64,000 nucleotides of DNA from Chitinophaga varians (GTDB lineage: Bacteria > Bacteroidota > Bacteroidia > Chitinophagales > Chitinophagaceae). A program made the translations under genes and the position numbers. The notes below the pieces were generated by a model. The model did no database searches, was not told the origin of the DNA, and saw nothing but the letters and a program-made list of their open reading frames with translations. The stretch spans positions 372,001-436,000 of the forward strand of contig NZ_JACVFB010000006.1 of assembly GCF_014529945.1 (NCBI RefSeq). Direction: 5' to 3'. Below are positions 1 to 9,633 of this stretch, piece by piece (position 1 is the stretch's first letter; each line of letters opens with the position of its first letter).

Positions 1-76
1 CTTCATGCATCTGGAGAGAGGTGTATGCATATGCCTGGGTCAGTTTTCTGATCTGTTTAATGAGGTCCTGGTCCAT
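1..76 (-). CDS. 5' end of an unidentified gene (partial)
   Basis: An ATG at 76 on the minus strand opens a frame that stays open to the left edge; its first residues are MDQDLIKQIRKLTQAY. Only about 25 codons are visible, too few to assign a family. The A/T-rich stretch just upstream would suit a promoter. A short helical N-terminus like this is seen in small DNA-binding regulators among many others, so no function is given. Confidence 0.35.
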   Translation of the reverse strand, partial: MDQDLIKQIRKLTQAYAYTSLQMHE

Positions 77-529
77 TTTTTTTATCTTATTGGATAAATA
101 TATTAGTTGCTAAGATAAATTACCTCGGGACATTATCCAAATAATTTGCGTTAAAAAAAGTCTGACGGTAGCGTACGTTTGTCTGATTGGACGGTTTGGG
201 GGTAACTAACGGACAAGGGGAGGCGCAGGGCACATGGGGAAACCGTATGTTGACAAGATGCCCGCGAATGATGCCCCATTTCCTGCGGATATTAAAAACA
301 GCTGCCGCTTTTCAGCTTCTTTTCTCATTTTTGAAAGCACGGATTTACACATGATAAGATGAGTATTTGCCACCGGCTATATTTTTGACTATTTCCTGGT
401 TTAAAAAAAAATCTACTGTATGATTGTGGAAAAAGCAGGTGGAATCGCATCGTATGTTTGAGGAGAGCGGTAGAAGGGGGAAATTCGAAACAAGAAACAC
501 CAGCAGGTAAACGAAGCAAATATTTTTTT
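77..529. other. intergenic stretch, nothing recognised
   Basis: About 450 bases between the partial gene at the left edge and the Imm70-type gene. Both strands carry only short frames without recognisable motifs. Promoters for both flanking genes should lie here, but I could not pick out a convincing -33/-7 pair. Confidence 0.5.
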
Positions 530-946
530 ATGGCAGTAGGATTATTTACAGCGCCCATTTTCTATGTGATCGGTACAGGAGATTTTTTGCACTCATTTTT
601 CTCAACGATCGTTTATCGGTTGGAGGGCAGTGACTGGGGCAGCAGATTTCCGGTACTGATGAATGAATTGTTTATTGATGGAATATCCCATACACAATGT
701 GAAGCTGCTTTGCAGGAGCTGGCGGTCATTAAAAAGGAATTGGCCGCGTTGTCTACAGACCAGCTGATATGGGATATTGAAGATCTTTCGAAACAACCGC
801 CATGGGGAACGGATATCGCGCCTACCATTACCAGTCTGGCCAATTACTTTGTGACCAGTGATGGTAAGCAGTTGATCACCGTATTTGAAACGGCTTTAAA
901 CACTAGCATCAGCACGCAAAGGCCATTGATCATCCGGTCGATGTAG
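530..946 (+). CDS. Imm70-like immunity protein (orphan)
   Basis: The 138-residue product carries what I recognise as the signature of the Imm70 family of polymorphic-toxin immunity proteins: an N-terminal DFLHSFFSTI, then WGSRFPVLMNEL (36-47), WDIEDLSKQPPWG (81-93) and NYFVTSDG (105-112). Proteins of this family are predicted to be cytoplasmic antidotes to a partner toxin. The frame is open upstream to an ATG at 458, but I chose ATG 530 because the family similarity starts at once after it and the 24 extra residues look random. No toxin gene is visible to either side within the window; the next gene downstream starts 21 bp after the stop and encodes a secreted protein. Family recall is from memory, not from a search. 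Confidence 0.75.
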   Translation: MAVGLFTAPIFYVIGTGDFLHSFFSTIVYRLEGSDWGSRFPVLMNELFIDGISHTQCEAALQELAVIKKELAALSTDQLIWDIEDLSKQPPWGTDIAPTITSLANYFVTSDGKQLITVFETALNTSISTQRPLIIRSM

Positions 947-967
947 GATTTTAAAAAATGAATCGCC

Positions 968-1801
968 ATGATGATGAAACAATTATGCTTTATACTGTTA
1001 AGTACAGGCTGTATGGGACAAGCAAAACCACAGGCGCCGGCAGACAGCAGCTGGCTGAAAAAATCATATGATCATGTAGTCCTGATCGAGGATAAATATG
1101 TTGCGGAAGCAGCGGGCAATTATCTGGTGGACCTTCCGCTGGTGGAGGCTGCGGATTCCAATTATACCTTTTACCTGGGCGCACACATCCCGGTAACGAT
1201 GTTTACAGCGACCAGTACTTTTTATCCGGGTATCAGGGAGTTTACGCTGATTGTACCGGACTGGGAATTTTACCACCAGGTAGCGGAAGGCGCCTCCAGC
1301 AGGAATATGTGTGCAGAACCTGCTACCACCAACATTTATTATCATATCCGCAGAAATGATACCGCCGTTATAGTAGATAGTGTCCGTGTGCAGGGAGAGC
1401 AGCCGGCACTGAAATATATCACGCCCCATGCACCTTCGGATACGCTGGTGGTATACCGGACAGAAAGTTACGGGTCCGCTTGTTGCCCGCCAGATCCGCA
1501 ATGGAAAAGGACCGCGGAAAACGCTGCCATGATAAAAGATTTTGAGCGGAAACATAAAGTGTCTATCACCGGTACTTATCGCCAGAACTCCGGTAAGGAA
1601 GGGGAGCATACCGATTACTATACACTGCCCGGCCTCACCACCAAACAACGATTAGATTTTTTACTGACGAGGCGCTGGCAGTGGATCGTCAATAAGGAAA
1701 CGAAACAGATCGTGTTCAGGCCTCAGTTTTTCACCCCTACGCTGATACCCGTTGAGAAAGAGGGTTTCAGGGCCATGAGAACAGCCACCAATGGTGAGTG
1801 A
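968..1801 (+). CDS. secreted protein of unknown function
   Basis: 277 residues beginning with a short hydrophobic signal sequence (about 1-18, FILLSTGCMGQA); Cys15 could be a weak lipoprotein site. Three adjacent Met codons (968, 971, 974) leave the exact start open. The mature part has no domain I recognise. It contains Cys pairs (CCPP near residue 175) and a mixed beta pattern such as FTLIVPDWEFY. It lies 21 bp after the Imm70-type gene on the same strand, so the two may be co-transcribed; whether they work together is unknown. Confidence 0.65.
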   Translation: MMMKQLCFILLSTGCMGQAKPQAPADSSWLKKSYDHVVLIEDKYVAEAAGNYLVDLPLVEAADSNYTFYLGAHIPVTMFTATSTFYPGIREFTLIVPDWEFYHQVAEGASSRNMCAEPATTNIYYHIRRNDTAVIVDSVRVQGEQPALKYITPHAPSDTLVVYRTESYGSACCPPDPQWKRTAENAAMIKDFERKHKVSITGTYRQNSGKEGEHTDYYTLPGLTTKQRLDFLLTRRWQWIVNKETKQIVFRPQFFTPTLIPVEKEGFRAMRTATNGE

Positions 1802-1877
1802 AAATGAGCCGATAGAAAAACTTAATACTTTGGTAATATTGAAACTATGATTTTTGCATCGGTAATTTATATTTCCG

Positions 1878-2480
1878 ATGGATCACAGACAGGCTTCTGA
1901 TAGTGAGTTGTGGCAATGTTGTCAGCAGGACGACATGCAGGCGTACAATGAATTGTTTAGCAGATATTATCCCCGCATGTACCGTCTTGCCGGCCGTTAT
2001 ATTGACGATGCCATGAGAGCAGAAGAGCTGTGCATGGATTTGTTATTCCATCTGTGGGTAAAACGTCATGAAATCCATATCAGCAGCAGCTTTTCAGGGT
2101 ACCTGTTCCGTTCTGTCCGTAACCGTGTCATCAGTGAAATGCGCCGTAACATTCCGGTGATGGCCGGTCTTGATACGATAGCGGAAGAAGTGCCGGTGGA
2201 GCGGACCTCTGATTACCGCCTGCTGGCAGATGAAGCCGAACGTACCTACCGCACTGTACTCAACGAATTGAGTCCGCAACGCCGCCAGGTGTTTATGCTT
2301 AGCCGGGAAGAGCATCTTACCTACCCCGAAATAGCCCGACGGATGAACCTCTCCGTCAATACGGTGGAAAACTATATGGTGGCGGCTTTGAGCCGTTTGC
2401 GGAAAAGACTGAAAGAAAACGTTCCTTCCGCTGTTATCCCGCTGTTACTACTCAGTGATTTTCCTGCCTCGCTTTGGTAA
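1878..2480 (+). CDS. ECF-type RNA polymerase sigma-70 factor (FecI-like)
   Basis: 200 residues with the two domains of an ECF sigma factor: region 2 at about 20-80 (LFSRYYPRMYRLAGRY, then AEELCMDLLFHLWVKR) and region 4 at about 128-180 (LSPQRRQVFMLSREE, YPEIARRMNLSVNTVENY, a helix-turn-helix). Region 3 is absent, as expected for the class. In Bacteroidota such factors are normally held by a FecR anti-sigma factor and released by a TonB receptor; the matching FecR (3404) and receptor (4597) follow on the same strand, with one opposite-strand gene between. It should direct transcription of the receptor locus (inference from arrangement). Confidence 0.9.
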   Translation: MDHRQASDSELWQCCQQDDMQAYNELFSRYYPRMYRLAGRYIDDAMRAEELCMDLLFHLWVKRHEIHISSSFSGYLFRSVRNRVISEMRRNIPVMAGLDTIAEEVPVERTSDYRLLADEAERTYRTVLNELSPQRRQVFMLSREEHLTYPEIARRMNLSVNTVENYMVAALSRLRKRLKENVPSAVIPLLLLSDFPASLW

Positions 2481-2497
2481 CCCGGAAGTGTAAAAGC

Positions 2498-3142
2498 TTA
2501 CGCCGGATGATAAGTATGTGCTATCACTCCTCCCGGGAAAACTTTCACATCCACCAGCTTTAGGTCAAGCTCTTTCGACAGGCCATTGAATATCGGCAGC
2601 CCGGTGCCCAATGCTATTGGATGTGTAACTAAATGGTATTCGTCGATAAGGCCTGTTTCAATCAGGCTCCGCATAAATCCTGCCCCTCCATGCGCTAAGA
2701 TCGGGTTCCCCGGTTCTGCTTTGAGCGCTTTGATATTTTCCGCCAGGTCCCCGCTACATACACGCGCTTCGGCCCAGGATACCGCAGCAGGCGACTGTTC
2801 AACAGCTGGTACAATTCCGCTGGCTACATCATATTGCCTGGCACTCTCTACAGCCCTGGTGGTACGCGCCGGATCAAAACCTGTAGTTCCTTTTTGGGTA
2901 AAGAAGGCTTTGGGGATCTCGTTCATCGGTTTGGCGATAGGCAGGGGCGAAGTGGGCCAGTAAGACGCCATATCATGAAAGCTTTTACTGCCCATGATAT
3001 GCAGTCCTGCTGATTCACAAAGCGCGATCACCCAGGCCGTTGATGTTTCATCTGCGGATTTGAAGAGCCAGTCGAGCCGGCCATTGCCGGAGGCGACAAA
3101 GCCGTCGACGGACATAGACATTTTCATCATTAGTTTTCGCAT
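2498..3142 (-). CDS. dihydrofolate reductase family protein (RibD C-terminal fold)
   Basis: About 214 residues of the RibD_C/YwjB-like reductase family: the opening MKMSMSVDGFVASGNGRLDW, the middle HIMGSKSFHDMASYW and the C-terminal LAHGGAGFMRSLIETGLIDEY are typical. Members are NADPH-binding cytosolic enzymes of mostly unknown substrate, often called dihydrofolate reductase family proteins; this is not the essential FolA. I placed the start at the ATG at 3142 because the longer frame (to 3184) adds 14 residues unlike the family; the ATG four codons further in is also possible. The gene sits on the opposite strand between the sigma factor and FecR and ends 17 bp from the sigma stop, so it looks inserted into that regulatory unit. 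Confidence 0.8.
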   Translation of the reverse strand: MRKLMMKMSMSVDGFVASGNGRLDWLFKSADETSTAWVIALCESAGLHIMGSKSFHDMASYWPTSPLPIAKPMNEIPKAFFTQKGTTGFDPARTTRAVESARQYDVASGIVPAVEQSPAAVSWAEARVCSGDLAENIKALKAEPGNPILAHGGAGFMRSLIETGLIDEYHLVTHPIALGTGLPIFNGLSKELDLKLVDVKVFPGGVIAHTYHPA

Positions 3143-3403
3143 GATCAAAAGATTTTGTTTTTCAAATGTAAGCCGACGGAACAAAACTCCGCAGGGGGCA
3201 GTACGACAATCAGGGGGGCGATTGCGCCATTTTTCCGAGTGGTTGATACTAAAGGATTACAGCGCCTTTAACCCGGATAAAAATAATTCCTGAAAAAAAT
3301 ATTTCCCGCATAGGTGGTGCCGGATTCGTTTAGGCGTCATCGTAAATAGAGAAGATCGTATAGCCGGTTGGGTTATCATCTTCCTGTTATATAAATACAA
3401 AAA

Positions 3404-4426
3404 ATGGGAAAAGCTGACAGCTACTTACTTCAAAAATTCCTGGAAGGCCGTTGCACCAATGAAGAGCTCCGGCAGGCCAGGCTATTGCTGGATACCGATG
3501 AAGGCCGGGCATTGCTGGATGAACTCATGCGTCGGCGGGAAATGATGGTCTGGGACAACCCACCGGAAGAAAACGCCGCCATGCAGCCGCTGTGGCGTCA
3601 AAAGCAGCAGGAGATGCAGCAACGGATTACCGCTTATGAAGCTGGTAAGGTGACAGAAAAGAAGCCCGTTGTCAGCTGGCGTAAAGTGCTCCGTTATGCG
3701 GCTATCTGGACCGGCCTGATCATGCTGTCCGGCCTCGCAGTATGGAAATTCGGTAAGAGCCGCCGGCCGGTACACTATGTAGAGATGGATAACCCAAAGG
3801 GGGTGCCGCAGCGCCACGTATTGCCCGACAGCACCGTGGTATACCTCGCGGCCGGCAGCAGGATGAAATACCCTGATAGTTATCCGCAAACAGGCAGGGA
3901 CATTGAACTGAGCGGAGAAGCGTTTTTTGATGTGGTACGTGATGACGCCCATCCTTTCTCGATACGGTCAGGCACCCTGCTGACACGGGTGCTGGGCACT
4001 GCTTTCCGGGTAACCGCTTATGAAGGTCAGGCACAGGAAGTGGCCGTGGCCAGCGGTAAAGTGGCCATCAGTGCCCTCCGGAAAGAAAAAGCAACTGAAC
4101 TGGCACAGCTGACGGCAGGCCGTAAGATCACCTGGCAACCTGCAACAGGGGAAGTCACACAAAGTGCGGCCGATATCAGCAGCATTGAACAATGGAAAGC
4201 AGGCGACCTGGTGTTTGCCGATCTGCCTATGGAACAGGTGGCACAGGCATTGGAACGTCGCTACGGCGTGGCATTCCGCTTCGAAAAAAATGCTATCGCG
4301 AAACATGTGGTGAGTGGCACTTTCTCCGCCACCGATTCACTCCCCGGCGTGCTGGACATGCTGGGCTTCGTAGGGAAATTCAGTTACCGCCTGACGGCCG
4401 ATGGAAAAACATGCATGATTAAATAA
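3404..4426 (+). CDS. FecR family anti-sigma factor
   Basis: 340 residues. The cytoplasmic N-terminus (1-95) would bind the sigma factor, one membrane span follows at about 96-117, and the periplasmic part has the FecR domain (LPDSTVVYLAAGSRMKYP, GEAFFDVVRD, RVLGTAFRVTAY) and a C-terminal DUF4974 domain (DLPMEQVAQALERRYGV to the end). This is the usual Bacteroidota architecture. It relays a signal from the TonB-dependent receptor 170 bp downstream to the ECF sigma factor upstream. The 260-base gap before it should hold its own promoter, since the upstream gene runs the other way. Confidence 0.92.
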   Translation: MGKADSYLLQKFLEGRCTNEELRQARLLLDTDEGRALLDELMRRREMMVWDNPPEENAAMQPLWRQKQQEMQQRITAYEAGKVTEKKPVVSWRKVLRYAAIWTGLIMLSGLAVWKFGKSRRPVHYVEMDNPKGVPQRHVLPDSTVVYLAAGSRMKYPDSYPQTGRDIELSGEAFFDVVRDDAHPFSIRSGTLLTRVLGTAFRVTAYEGQAQEVAVASGKVAISALRKEKATELAQLTAGRKITWQPATGEVTQSAADISSIEQWKAGDLVFADLPMEQVAQALERRYGVAFRFEKNAIAKHVVSGTFSATDSLPGVLDMLGFVGKFSYRLTADGKTCMIK

Positions 4427-4479
4427 ACACTAAAACAACGCCTATGGACCGTAACGCTACCTAACCTCTCTAAAAGAAA

Positions 4480-4502
4480 GTGTCCCGCCGGAGGCAGGAC
4501 AC
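4480..4502 (+). other. short hairpin in the leader of the TonB receptor gene
   Basis: GTGTCC (4480-4485) pairs with GGACAC (4497-4502), with further GC-rich bases between. It lies in the 170-base leader between FecR and the receptor. There is no T-run, so it is not a clear terminator; it could be a leader or mRNA-processing structure. Confidence 0.35.
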
Positions 4503-4596
4503 CAGTAGCTGTCAAAGCCCAACGATGTGGAAGTCCGATCGGCTTTACAGCAACATTTACCAATTAAAAAACAATCAGTAAAACAGTTACAATAAT

Positions 4597-7500
4597 ATGC
4601 AAAAAAACACATCCTCATCAGGATTATTGGCCGTTGCTCTCCGAACGGGAAAGCAGCTGCAACTTTCCATCACCACTATAGCCCTGTTTATCCTGATGAT
4701 GCCGCTGCCGGCCAGCAGCCAGCAATCCGATAATCAGCAGATCAGTCTGCAAATGTCCAACCGCAGCATCAAAGAAGCCCTTGCTGAAATACAAAAAAGA
4801 AGCAACGTTAAATTCGTTTATGGCGACGATATCAACAAATATGCCGCCGTAAAGGTGTCTGTCAATGCCAACAACATCACGGTGAAAAACGCGATTGAAC
4901 AGGTGCTGAGAAACACTAACCTGCGCTACACCCGCCGAAATGATCATATCATGATCGATGAAAAGCCGGCAGCAAGCGCCCCTGTACCACAAAAGGAACA
5001 GGATAAACGTCCCGGCCGCATCACCGGTAAAATCATCAGCGACCGCGGTGAGGCGCTTATCGGCGCTTCCATTCGTATCGCAGGCGGCAACCTGGCTACA
5101 CAGTCCTCAACAGACGGGAGTTACACCCTGACCGTTGCACCCGGCAACTATACCCTGGAGATCAGCTATATCTCCTTTCAGACACAACGTATCACCGGCG
5201 TAGTGGTCAACGAAAACAGCAACACCCCGCTTACCGTGGCCATGAAAGCCAAAACCAACACGCTCGATCAGGTGGTGATCACCTCCGGATACAAAAAAGC
5301 CAGCGTATCAGGGCTGTTGACAAAACAGAAGAATGCGGTGGAATTATCAGATGGCATCTCTGCCGAACAGATCTCGCGCAGCCCGGACAACAACGCGGCA
5401 GACGCGTTAGCCCGTGTGACAGGATTAACGACCATCGATAAAAAATACGTGGTGGTACGTGGCATGGGGGAACGGTGGAATGAAACCGCGATAGATGGCA
5501 TCACGCAGCCCAGTACAGAACCGGTCCGTAAGTCGTTTTCCTTCGATCTGATACCGGCCAGTATGATAGATAATATCGTAGTGAGCAAAACACCTACGCC
5601 GGATATGAACGCTAACTTCACCGGCGGATATGTGCAGGTGAATACCAAAGATATTCCTGATCAGAACTTTTTCACCGTTTCCCTCGGTACTTCCTACAAC
5701 GACCTCAGTACCTTCAAAGAGCAGCTGGGACGTAAGTCCGGGAAATATGATTACCTCGGTTTTGATGACGGCCGCCGCGCTCTCCCGCAGAGCAGTCAGC
5801 TGAAAAACCTGGTGGAGCTGGCGGAGGAAATCAAGGGTAATGCACTAAAGAATCCGAATCTGTATGAGCAATCCAGATTATTTACCAACGACAACTTCAC
5901 CACTTATTCCGGTACCACGCCGTTAGGTTTGAATGTGAAACTGGCAGGCGGTAAGGTATTCCGGCTGGGCAAGGAAAAGAAAAATAAGTTGGGTATTGTG
6001 GGCGCGGTGTCTTTCAGAAACTCACAGGAAACAGAACAAATCGATTTCATTACGAGAGGTGGCTGGCAAAGCGCGCTGGGACTGAATCTGGCAGATGATC
6101 ATCCGAACCGCCAATACGGGAACACCGGCAATACCTACAATTTTAATTCCACCTGGGGAGGCTTGCTGAACATGGGTTTCCAGATAGGTAAAACCAAACT
6201 GGCATTTCGTAATATCTACTCGCATATCTTCAACCAGGATTTCACGCAGGTGAAAGGCTGGAGCAGAGACCAGACAAATTACGAAACAGACATTCCGGCA
6301 ATTGAAGAAGTGAACAGGCCGCTGTTTACCAATTTCAGGCAGCATAAACTGGAAGGCCGGCATGACCTGTCATTCATGCAGGTAGACTGGAGCCTGGCCC
6401 ATACCGAGATCCGGAGAGATCAGAAAGACGTGACCTATCTGGGGTATTCCAATGTGAAAATTAATGATGAGGTGATTAACTTTCCCGCCACCAACGTGGT
6501 CAATAGCGCCAACAGATTTCCGTTTGGCCGGGGAAACTACGCCTACAAGGGCAGAGACCTGAACTGGAGCGTGGCCACAGCGTTTCCGTTTAATGTGCGT
6601 ACAACGAAGCAGCTCTTTAAAGTGGGCTACTTCGGCGCCAAAAGAAACGGGGTCCAGGATTATTTTGAAGCAGGGCTGTACAATCTGCCCAATAACCTGT
6701 CCAGAGAGTACTGGTATCTTTCCGCTGCCCAGTTACAAGACCCTAAGAACTTCCATGAAAACGGATTTGCCTGGCTGCCTACCGTTGCCGGCAATTCCAA
6801 ATATGAAGGCAATATGTACCAGCATGCGCCTTTTGCTATGTTCGACAACCATTGGAGGCAGTTCAGGCTGGTATGGGGGGTGCGTGCAGAATATTTTAAG
6901 TACGAGGAGTTGCAGAATCCCAATGATGGCCGTTTCGGCCCGGCCACGGCACCGCTGCCGGAGGAAAAGAAATGGCAGTATCTGCCTTCTGTCAACTTTA
7001 CGTATAGCCCATGGAGTGATGTCAATTTCCGCCTGGCTTACGCTAAAACGGTGTCCCGGCCGCAGTTTGCAGAAAGGAACCGCTTCTCTTATTATGATCC
7101 TGTGTATTCTGCCTATATCTGGAACGCACCGGTAAAGTCTTCCGTGACCGATGGTTATGACTTCAAAGCAGAATGGTATCCCGAGCCTGGCGATGTGCTT
7201 TCCGCCGGTGGGTATTATCGGGACATTGCAGACCCTATTGAAATGTACAATTTCTTTTCTGCTACCAACAAGAGTGAGTTCACCCTGAAAAATTCAAAGC
7301 GGGCACAGGTCTACGGAGTGGAAGTCGATGTGCAGAAAAACTTCGGTTTTATTCATGAAACATTGCGCCACCTCAAATTTTCCGGTAATCTTTCACTGAA
7401 TAACAGCAAGGTGGATACCTATGGCAGCACCTCCATCGATGAAAATGGCAATCCCTTTGAGAAAGATAACAACGGTGCAGCTGTTTCCAGGGAGATTGTA

Positions 7501-7971
7501 TACCGGGACAACCGGCCTTTGTACGGCCAGTCACCTTACAGCTACAACGTGGGCCTGGCTTATATTACTGACAGCTGGGGCGTGAATATGCTGTACAACA
7601 AAACCGGTAGGAAATACATGCTGGTGGGTTCCGAGTTGAAGTATGCCGAATGGCAGAATCCTTACGGGAAAGTAGACATGCAACTGAGCTACAAATGCCT
7701 GAAAAATAAAAATCTGGAAGTGGTGCTCAATATCTCCAATCTCTTCAATGAAAGTATCCTGTATTACAACAACGCTGCCAGCTACGGATATGATGCGGAG
7801 GTAAAGAATGAAAATAACAGAATGGACCCGCGGTTAGGTAATCCCATCTTCTACAATAAACATATTGTATTACAACCCGGCAAATCCGATAACTACGATA
7901 AAGGAGATCAGGTAACCTATAAATCGCATACAGGACGGCGGTTTACGCTGAATCTGAATTATAAATTCTAA
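4597..7971 (+). CDS. STN-domain TonB-dependent outer-membrane receptor
   Basis: 1124 residues. After a long signal region (1-42, ending near ASSQQ) come an STN/secretin-like signalling domain (about 50-110, ISLQMSNRSIKEALAEIQKR), a carboxypeptidase-regulatory-like beta domain (about 140-225, GKIISDRGEALIGASIRIAG), a plug (about 245-360, RVTGLTTIDKKYVVVRGMG) and a 22-strand-type barrel ending in Phe (FTLNLNYKF). The STN domain marks it as a transducer that contacts the FecR periplasmic domain. The plug and early barrel (NANFTGGYVQVNTKDIP) are not of SusC/RagA type and no SusD follows. The transported ligand cannot be read from the sequence; iron chelates or other scarce nutrients are usual for this design. 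Confidence 0.9.
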   Translation: MQKNTSSSGLLAVALRTGKQLQLSITTIALFILMMPLPASSQQSDNQQISLQMSNRSIKEALAEIQKRSNVKFVYGDDINKYAAVKVSVNANNITVKNAIEQVLRNTNLRYTRRNDHIMIDEKPAASAPVPQKEQDKRPGRITGKIISDRGEALIGASIRIAGGNLATQSSTDGSYTLTVAPGNYTLEISYISFQTQRITGVVVNENSNTPLTVAMKAKTNTLDQVVITSGYKKASVSGLLTKQKNAVELSDGISAEQISRSPDNNAADALARVTGLTTIDKKYVVVRGMGERWNETAIDGITQPSTEPVRKSFSFDLIPASMIDNIVVSKTPTPDMNANFTGGYVQVNTKDIPDQNFFTVSLGTSYNDLSTFKEQLGRKSGKYDYLGFDDGRRALPQSSQLKNLVELAEEIKGNALKNPNLYEQSRLFTNDNFTTYSGTTPLGLNVKLAGGKVFRLGKEKKNKLGIVGAVSFRNSQETEQIDFITRGGWQSALGLNLADDHPNRQYGNTGNTYNFNSTWGGLLNMGFQIGKTKLAFRNIYSHIFNQDFTQVKGWSRDQTNYETDIPAIEEVNRPLFTNFRQHKLEGRHDLSFMQVDWSLAHTEIRRDQKDVTYLGYSNVKINDEVINFPATNVVNSANRFPFGRGNYAYKGRDLNWSVATAFPFNVRTTKQLFKVGYFGAKRNGVQDYFEAGLYNLPNNLSREYWYLSAAQLQDPKNFHENGFAWLPTVAGNSKYEGNMYQHAPFAMFDNHWRQFRLVWGVRAEYFKYEELQNPNDGRFGPATAPLPEEKKWQYLPSVNFTYSPWSDVNFRLAYAKTVSRPQFAERNRFSYYDPVYSAYIWNAPVKSSVTDGYDFKAEWYPEPGDVLSAGGYYRDIADPIEMYNFFSATNKSEFTLKNSKRAQVYGVEVDVQKNFGFIHETLRHLKFSGNLSLNNSKVDTYGSTSIDENGNPFEKDNNGAAVSREIVYRDNRPLYGQSPYSYNVGLAYITDSWGVNMLYNKTGRKYMLVGSELKYAEWQNPYGKVDMQLSYKCLKNKNLEVVLNISNLFNESILYYNNAASYGYDAEVKNENNRMDPRLGNPIFYNKHIVLQPGKSDNYDKGDQVTYKSHTGRRFTLNLNYKF

Positions 7972-7981
7972 AAATATTGAC

Positions 7982-8728
7982 ATGAAGATATTACAACAAC
8001 TGGCCGCTTTTATGGTGGCCCTTTCACTGGTTTCCTGTACCAAATCACAACAAGCGTTTTTTCGGGAACATAAAATTATTGACATCCATATTAACGGCTA
8101 CATCGCGCAGGACTCCCTGCAGCTGAAGCTGGGTAACAGCATCATAGAAGCGTCCGAAGATGGATCGGCTCATTATTTTCAGGGACGGGTGAGTACGAAG
8201 CAGGTATCTAACGGCCCCACTACCTTTTCCGTTTTCGACAGCAAGGGCGTACCGTTGCTGGAGAAAAAAATTGACGGGACAGCGCTTTCCAATACCGTCA
8301 AGTTCTACTATGACGGTACTTCCCTCATCGACAAGCTGCCGGAAATTCCGAAGCCAGCACCCGGAAATGTGGGAATGCTTATTAACTTCCCGGAAAGGCC
8401 ATTCAGTAAAGTCCCTGCTAAAGACATTGCGGTGGAGGTGTATATCGCTAAAAGGGGGCAACCCACCATCAGAAAAGTGTACCCGCTGAATGAAGAAGGA
8501 AATGTTTTCGTGGACCTTACTATCCCTGCTACCTACACCTCGCTGACGCTCAGGATGGTGAAGGCAGCCAATCCGTCGGAGATGTATCTGGACAATTCCA
8601 AAACAACCATCGTGCTGATAAACGTGCCCAAGCCTGATAAAGGAGCGCTGGTGTTGATAAAGGAATATGCGGATGGCGGTAACTTCATGGGGATACAAGG
8701 CATAGAACTGACGCAGTATTTGAACTAA
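7982..8728 (+). CDS. lipoprotein partner of the TonB receptor, unknown family
   Basis: 248 residues with a lipoprotein signal (LSLVSC, Cys19). It starts 10 bp after the receptor stop and ends at a strong terminator, so the two form one transcript. The mature protein is beta-rich with repeated Lys/Gly turns and no domain I recognise; it is not SusD-like. By position it could be a surface-exposed or periplasmic accessory to the receptor, for example in ligand capture (inference). Confidence 0.7.
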   Translation: MKILQQLAAFMVALSLVSCTKSQQAFFREHKIIDIHINGYIAQDSLQLKLGNSIIEASEDGSAHYFQGRVSTKQVSNGPTTFSVFDSKGVPLLEKKIDGTALSNTVKFYYDGTSLIDKLPEIPKPAPGNVGMLINFPERPFSKVPAKDIAVEVYIAKRGQPTIRKVYPLNEEGNVFVDLTIPATYTSLTLRMVKAANPSEMYLDNSKTTIVLINVPKPDKGALVLIKEYADGGNFMGIQGIELTQYLN

Positions 8729-8769
8729 TAATAGAAAACGAGCCACTTTGGTGGCTCGTTTTCTATTAT
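8728..8769 (+). terminator. Rho-independent terminator after the receptor-lipoprotein operon
   Basis: A perfect 19-bp stem (8728-8746 with 8751-8769) closes a TTTG loop; the 3' arm contains CGTTTTCTATTAT. It overlaps the last base of the lipoprotein stop codon. Confidence 0.85.
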
Positions 8770-8817
8770 GGGAAAAGAAGCGTAACTTGAATAGGGAAGA
8801 CCTGATGCCCTACTTAG

Positions 8818-9633
8818 ATGCAATGTTTGCCATCGGCCGTTTTAGCGCCTTACATCAAGAATTATACGGTTGTCACCATTGAGGAAGATCTCGATAACGA
8901 GGTGTTTTATCCCAGCGGGTATATTGATCTGGTCATTAATCTGTCCGGGTTTGCGGCCACCATCATCAACGGCAGAAGAAAAGATACGCCTGCCATAGAA
9001 CTGCTGGGGCATCTTACCCTTCCCACCCGGCTGACCGTGACAAAAGGTACGACGGTGCTGATAGCCCGGATTTATCCACACGCGGGTACGTTGTTTTTTC
9101 CTAATCCACTTTCTGAATTTACCAATTATGCCACTGACCTGTATGATGTGCAGTTACAGGAGCACCGCGAATTACACGACAGGATCATGGAAGCCGTTAC
9201 CATTGATGGCAAAATCAGGGTATTGGAGCAGTTCTTCCTGGAACAACTGAAACAGCGGGAGCAGCAGTTGAAGAAAGTAACGGTGGTGCAGCAGCTTTCT
9301 CAGTTGCTATTATCGGGAGATGATAAACTCGATCTGCCCGCTATTGCCCGGGAATCGGGGATTTCTGAGCGATATATCCAGAAGCTTTGCCTGTTGCATA
9401 TTGGTATCAGTCCCGCTGCGCTCGTAGCTGTGGCGCGGTTCAACAGAAGTCTGCGGCTGGTGCTGGACACCCCGGCGTCACTGACGGCCATTGCCTACGA
9501 CGGTGGCTACTACGACCAGGCGCATTTTATCAAAGAATTCAGGAAGTTTACCGGCATTACCCCTTCTGAGGCCAGGCAGCGGCTGATAAAAAATGATGTG
9601 GCATTTCAGCAGGCGGTGAACATCGGCTTTTAG
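8818..9633 (+). CDS. AraC family transcriptional regulator
   Basis: 271 residues with a DUF6597-like N-terminal sensing domain (PYIKNYTVVTIEED, FYPSGYIDLVINLSG) and a C-terminal pair of AraC helix-turn-helix units (ARESGISERYIQKL and LTAIAYDGGYYDQAHFIKEF, then GITPSEAR). It should be a cytosolic one-component regulator; ligand and targets are unknown. It stands alone behind the terminator of the receptor operon and overlaps the convergent NTF2-like gene by 4 bases. Confidence 0.88.
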   Translation: MQCLPSAVLAPYIKNYTVVTIEEDLDNEVFYPSGYIDLVINLSGFAATIINGRRKDTPAIELLGHLTLPTRLTVTKGTTVLIARIYPHAGTLFFPNPLSEFTNYATDLYDVQLQEHRELHDRIMEAVTIDGKIRVLEQFFLEQLKQREQQLKKVTVVQQLSQLLLSGDDKLDLPAIARESGISERYIQKLCLLHIGISPAALVAVARFNRSLRLVLDTPASLTAIAYDGGYYDQAHFIKEFRKFTGITPSEARQRLIKNDVAFQQAVNIGF

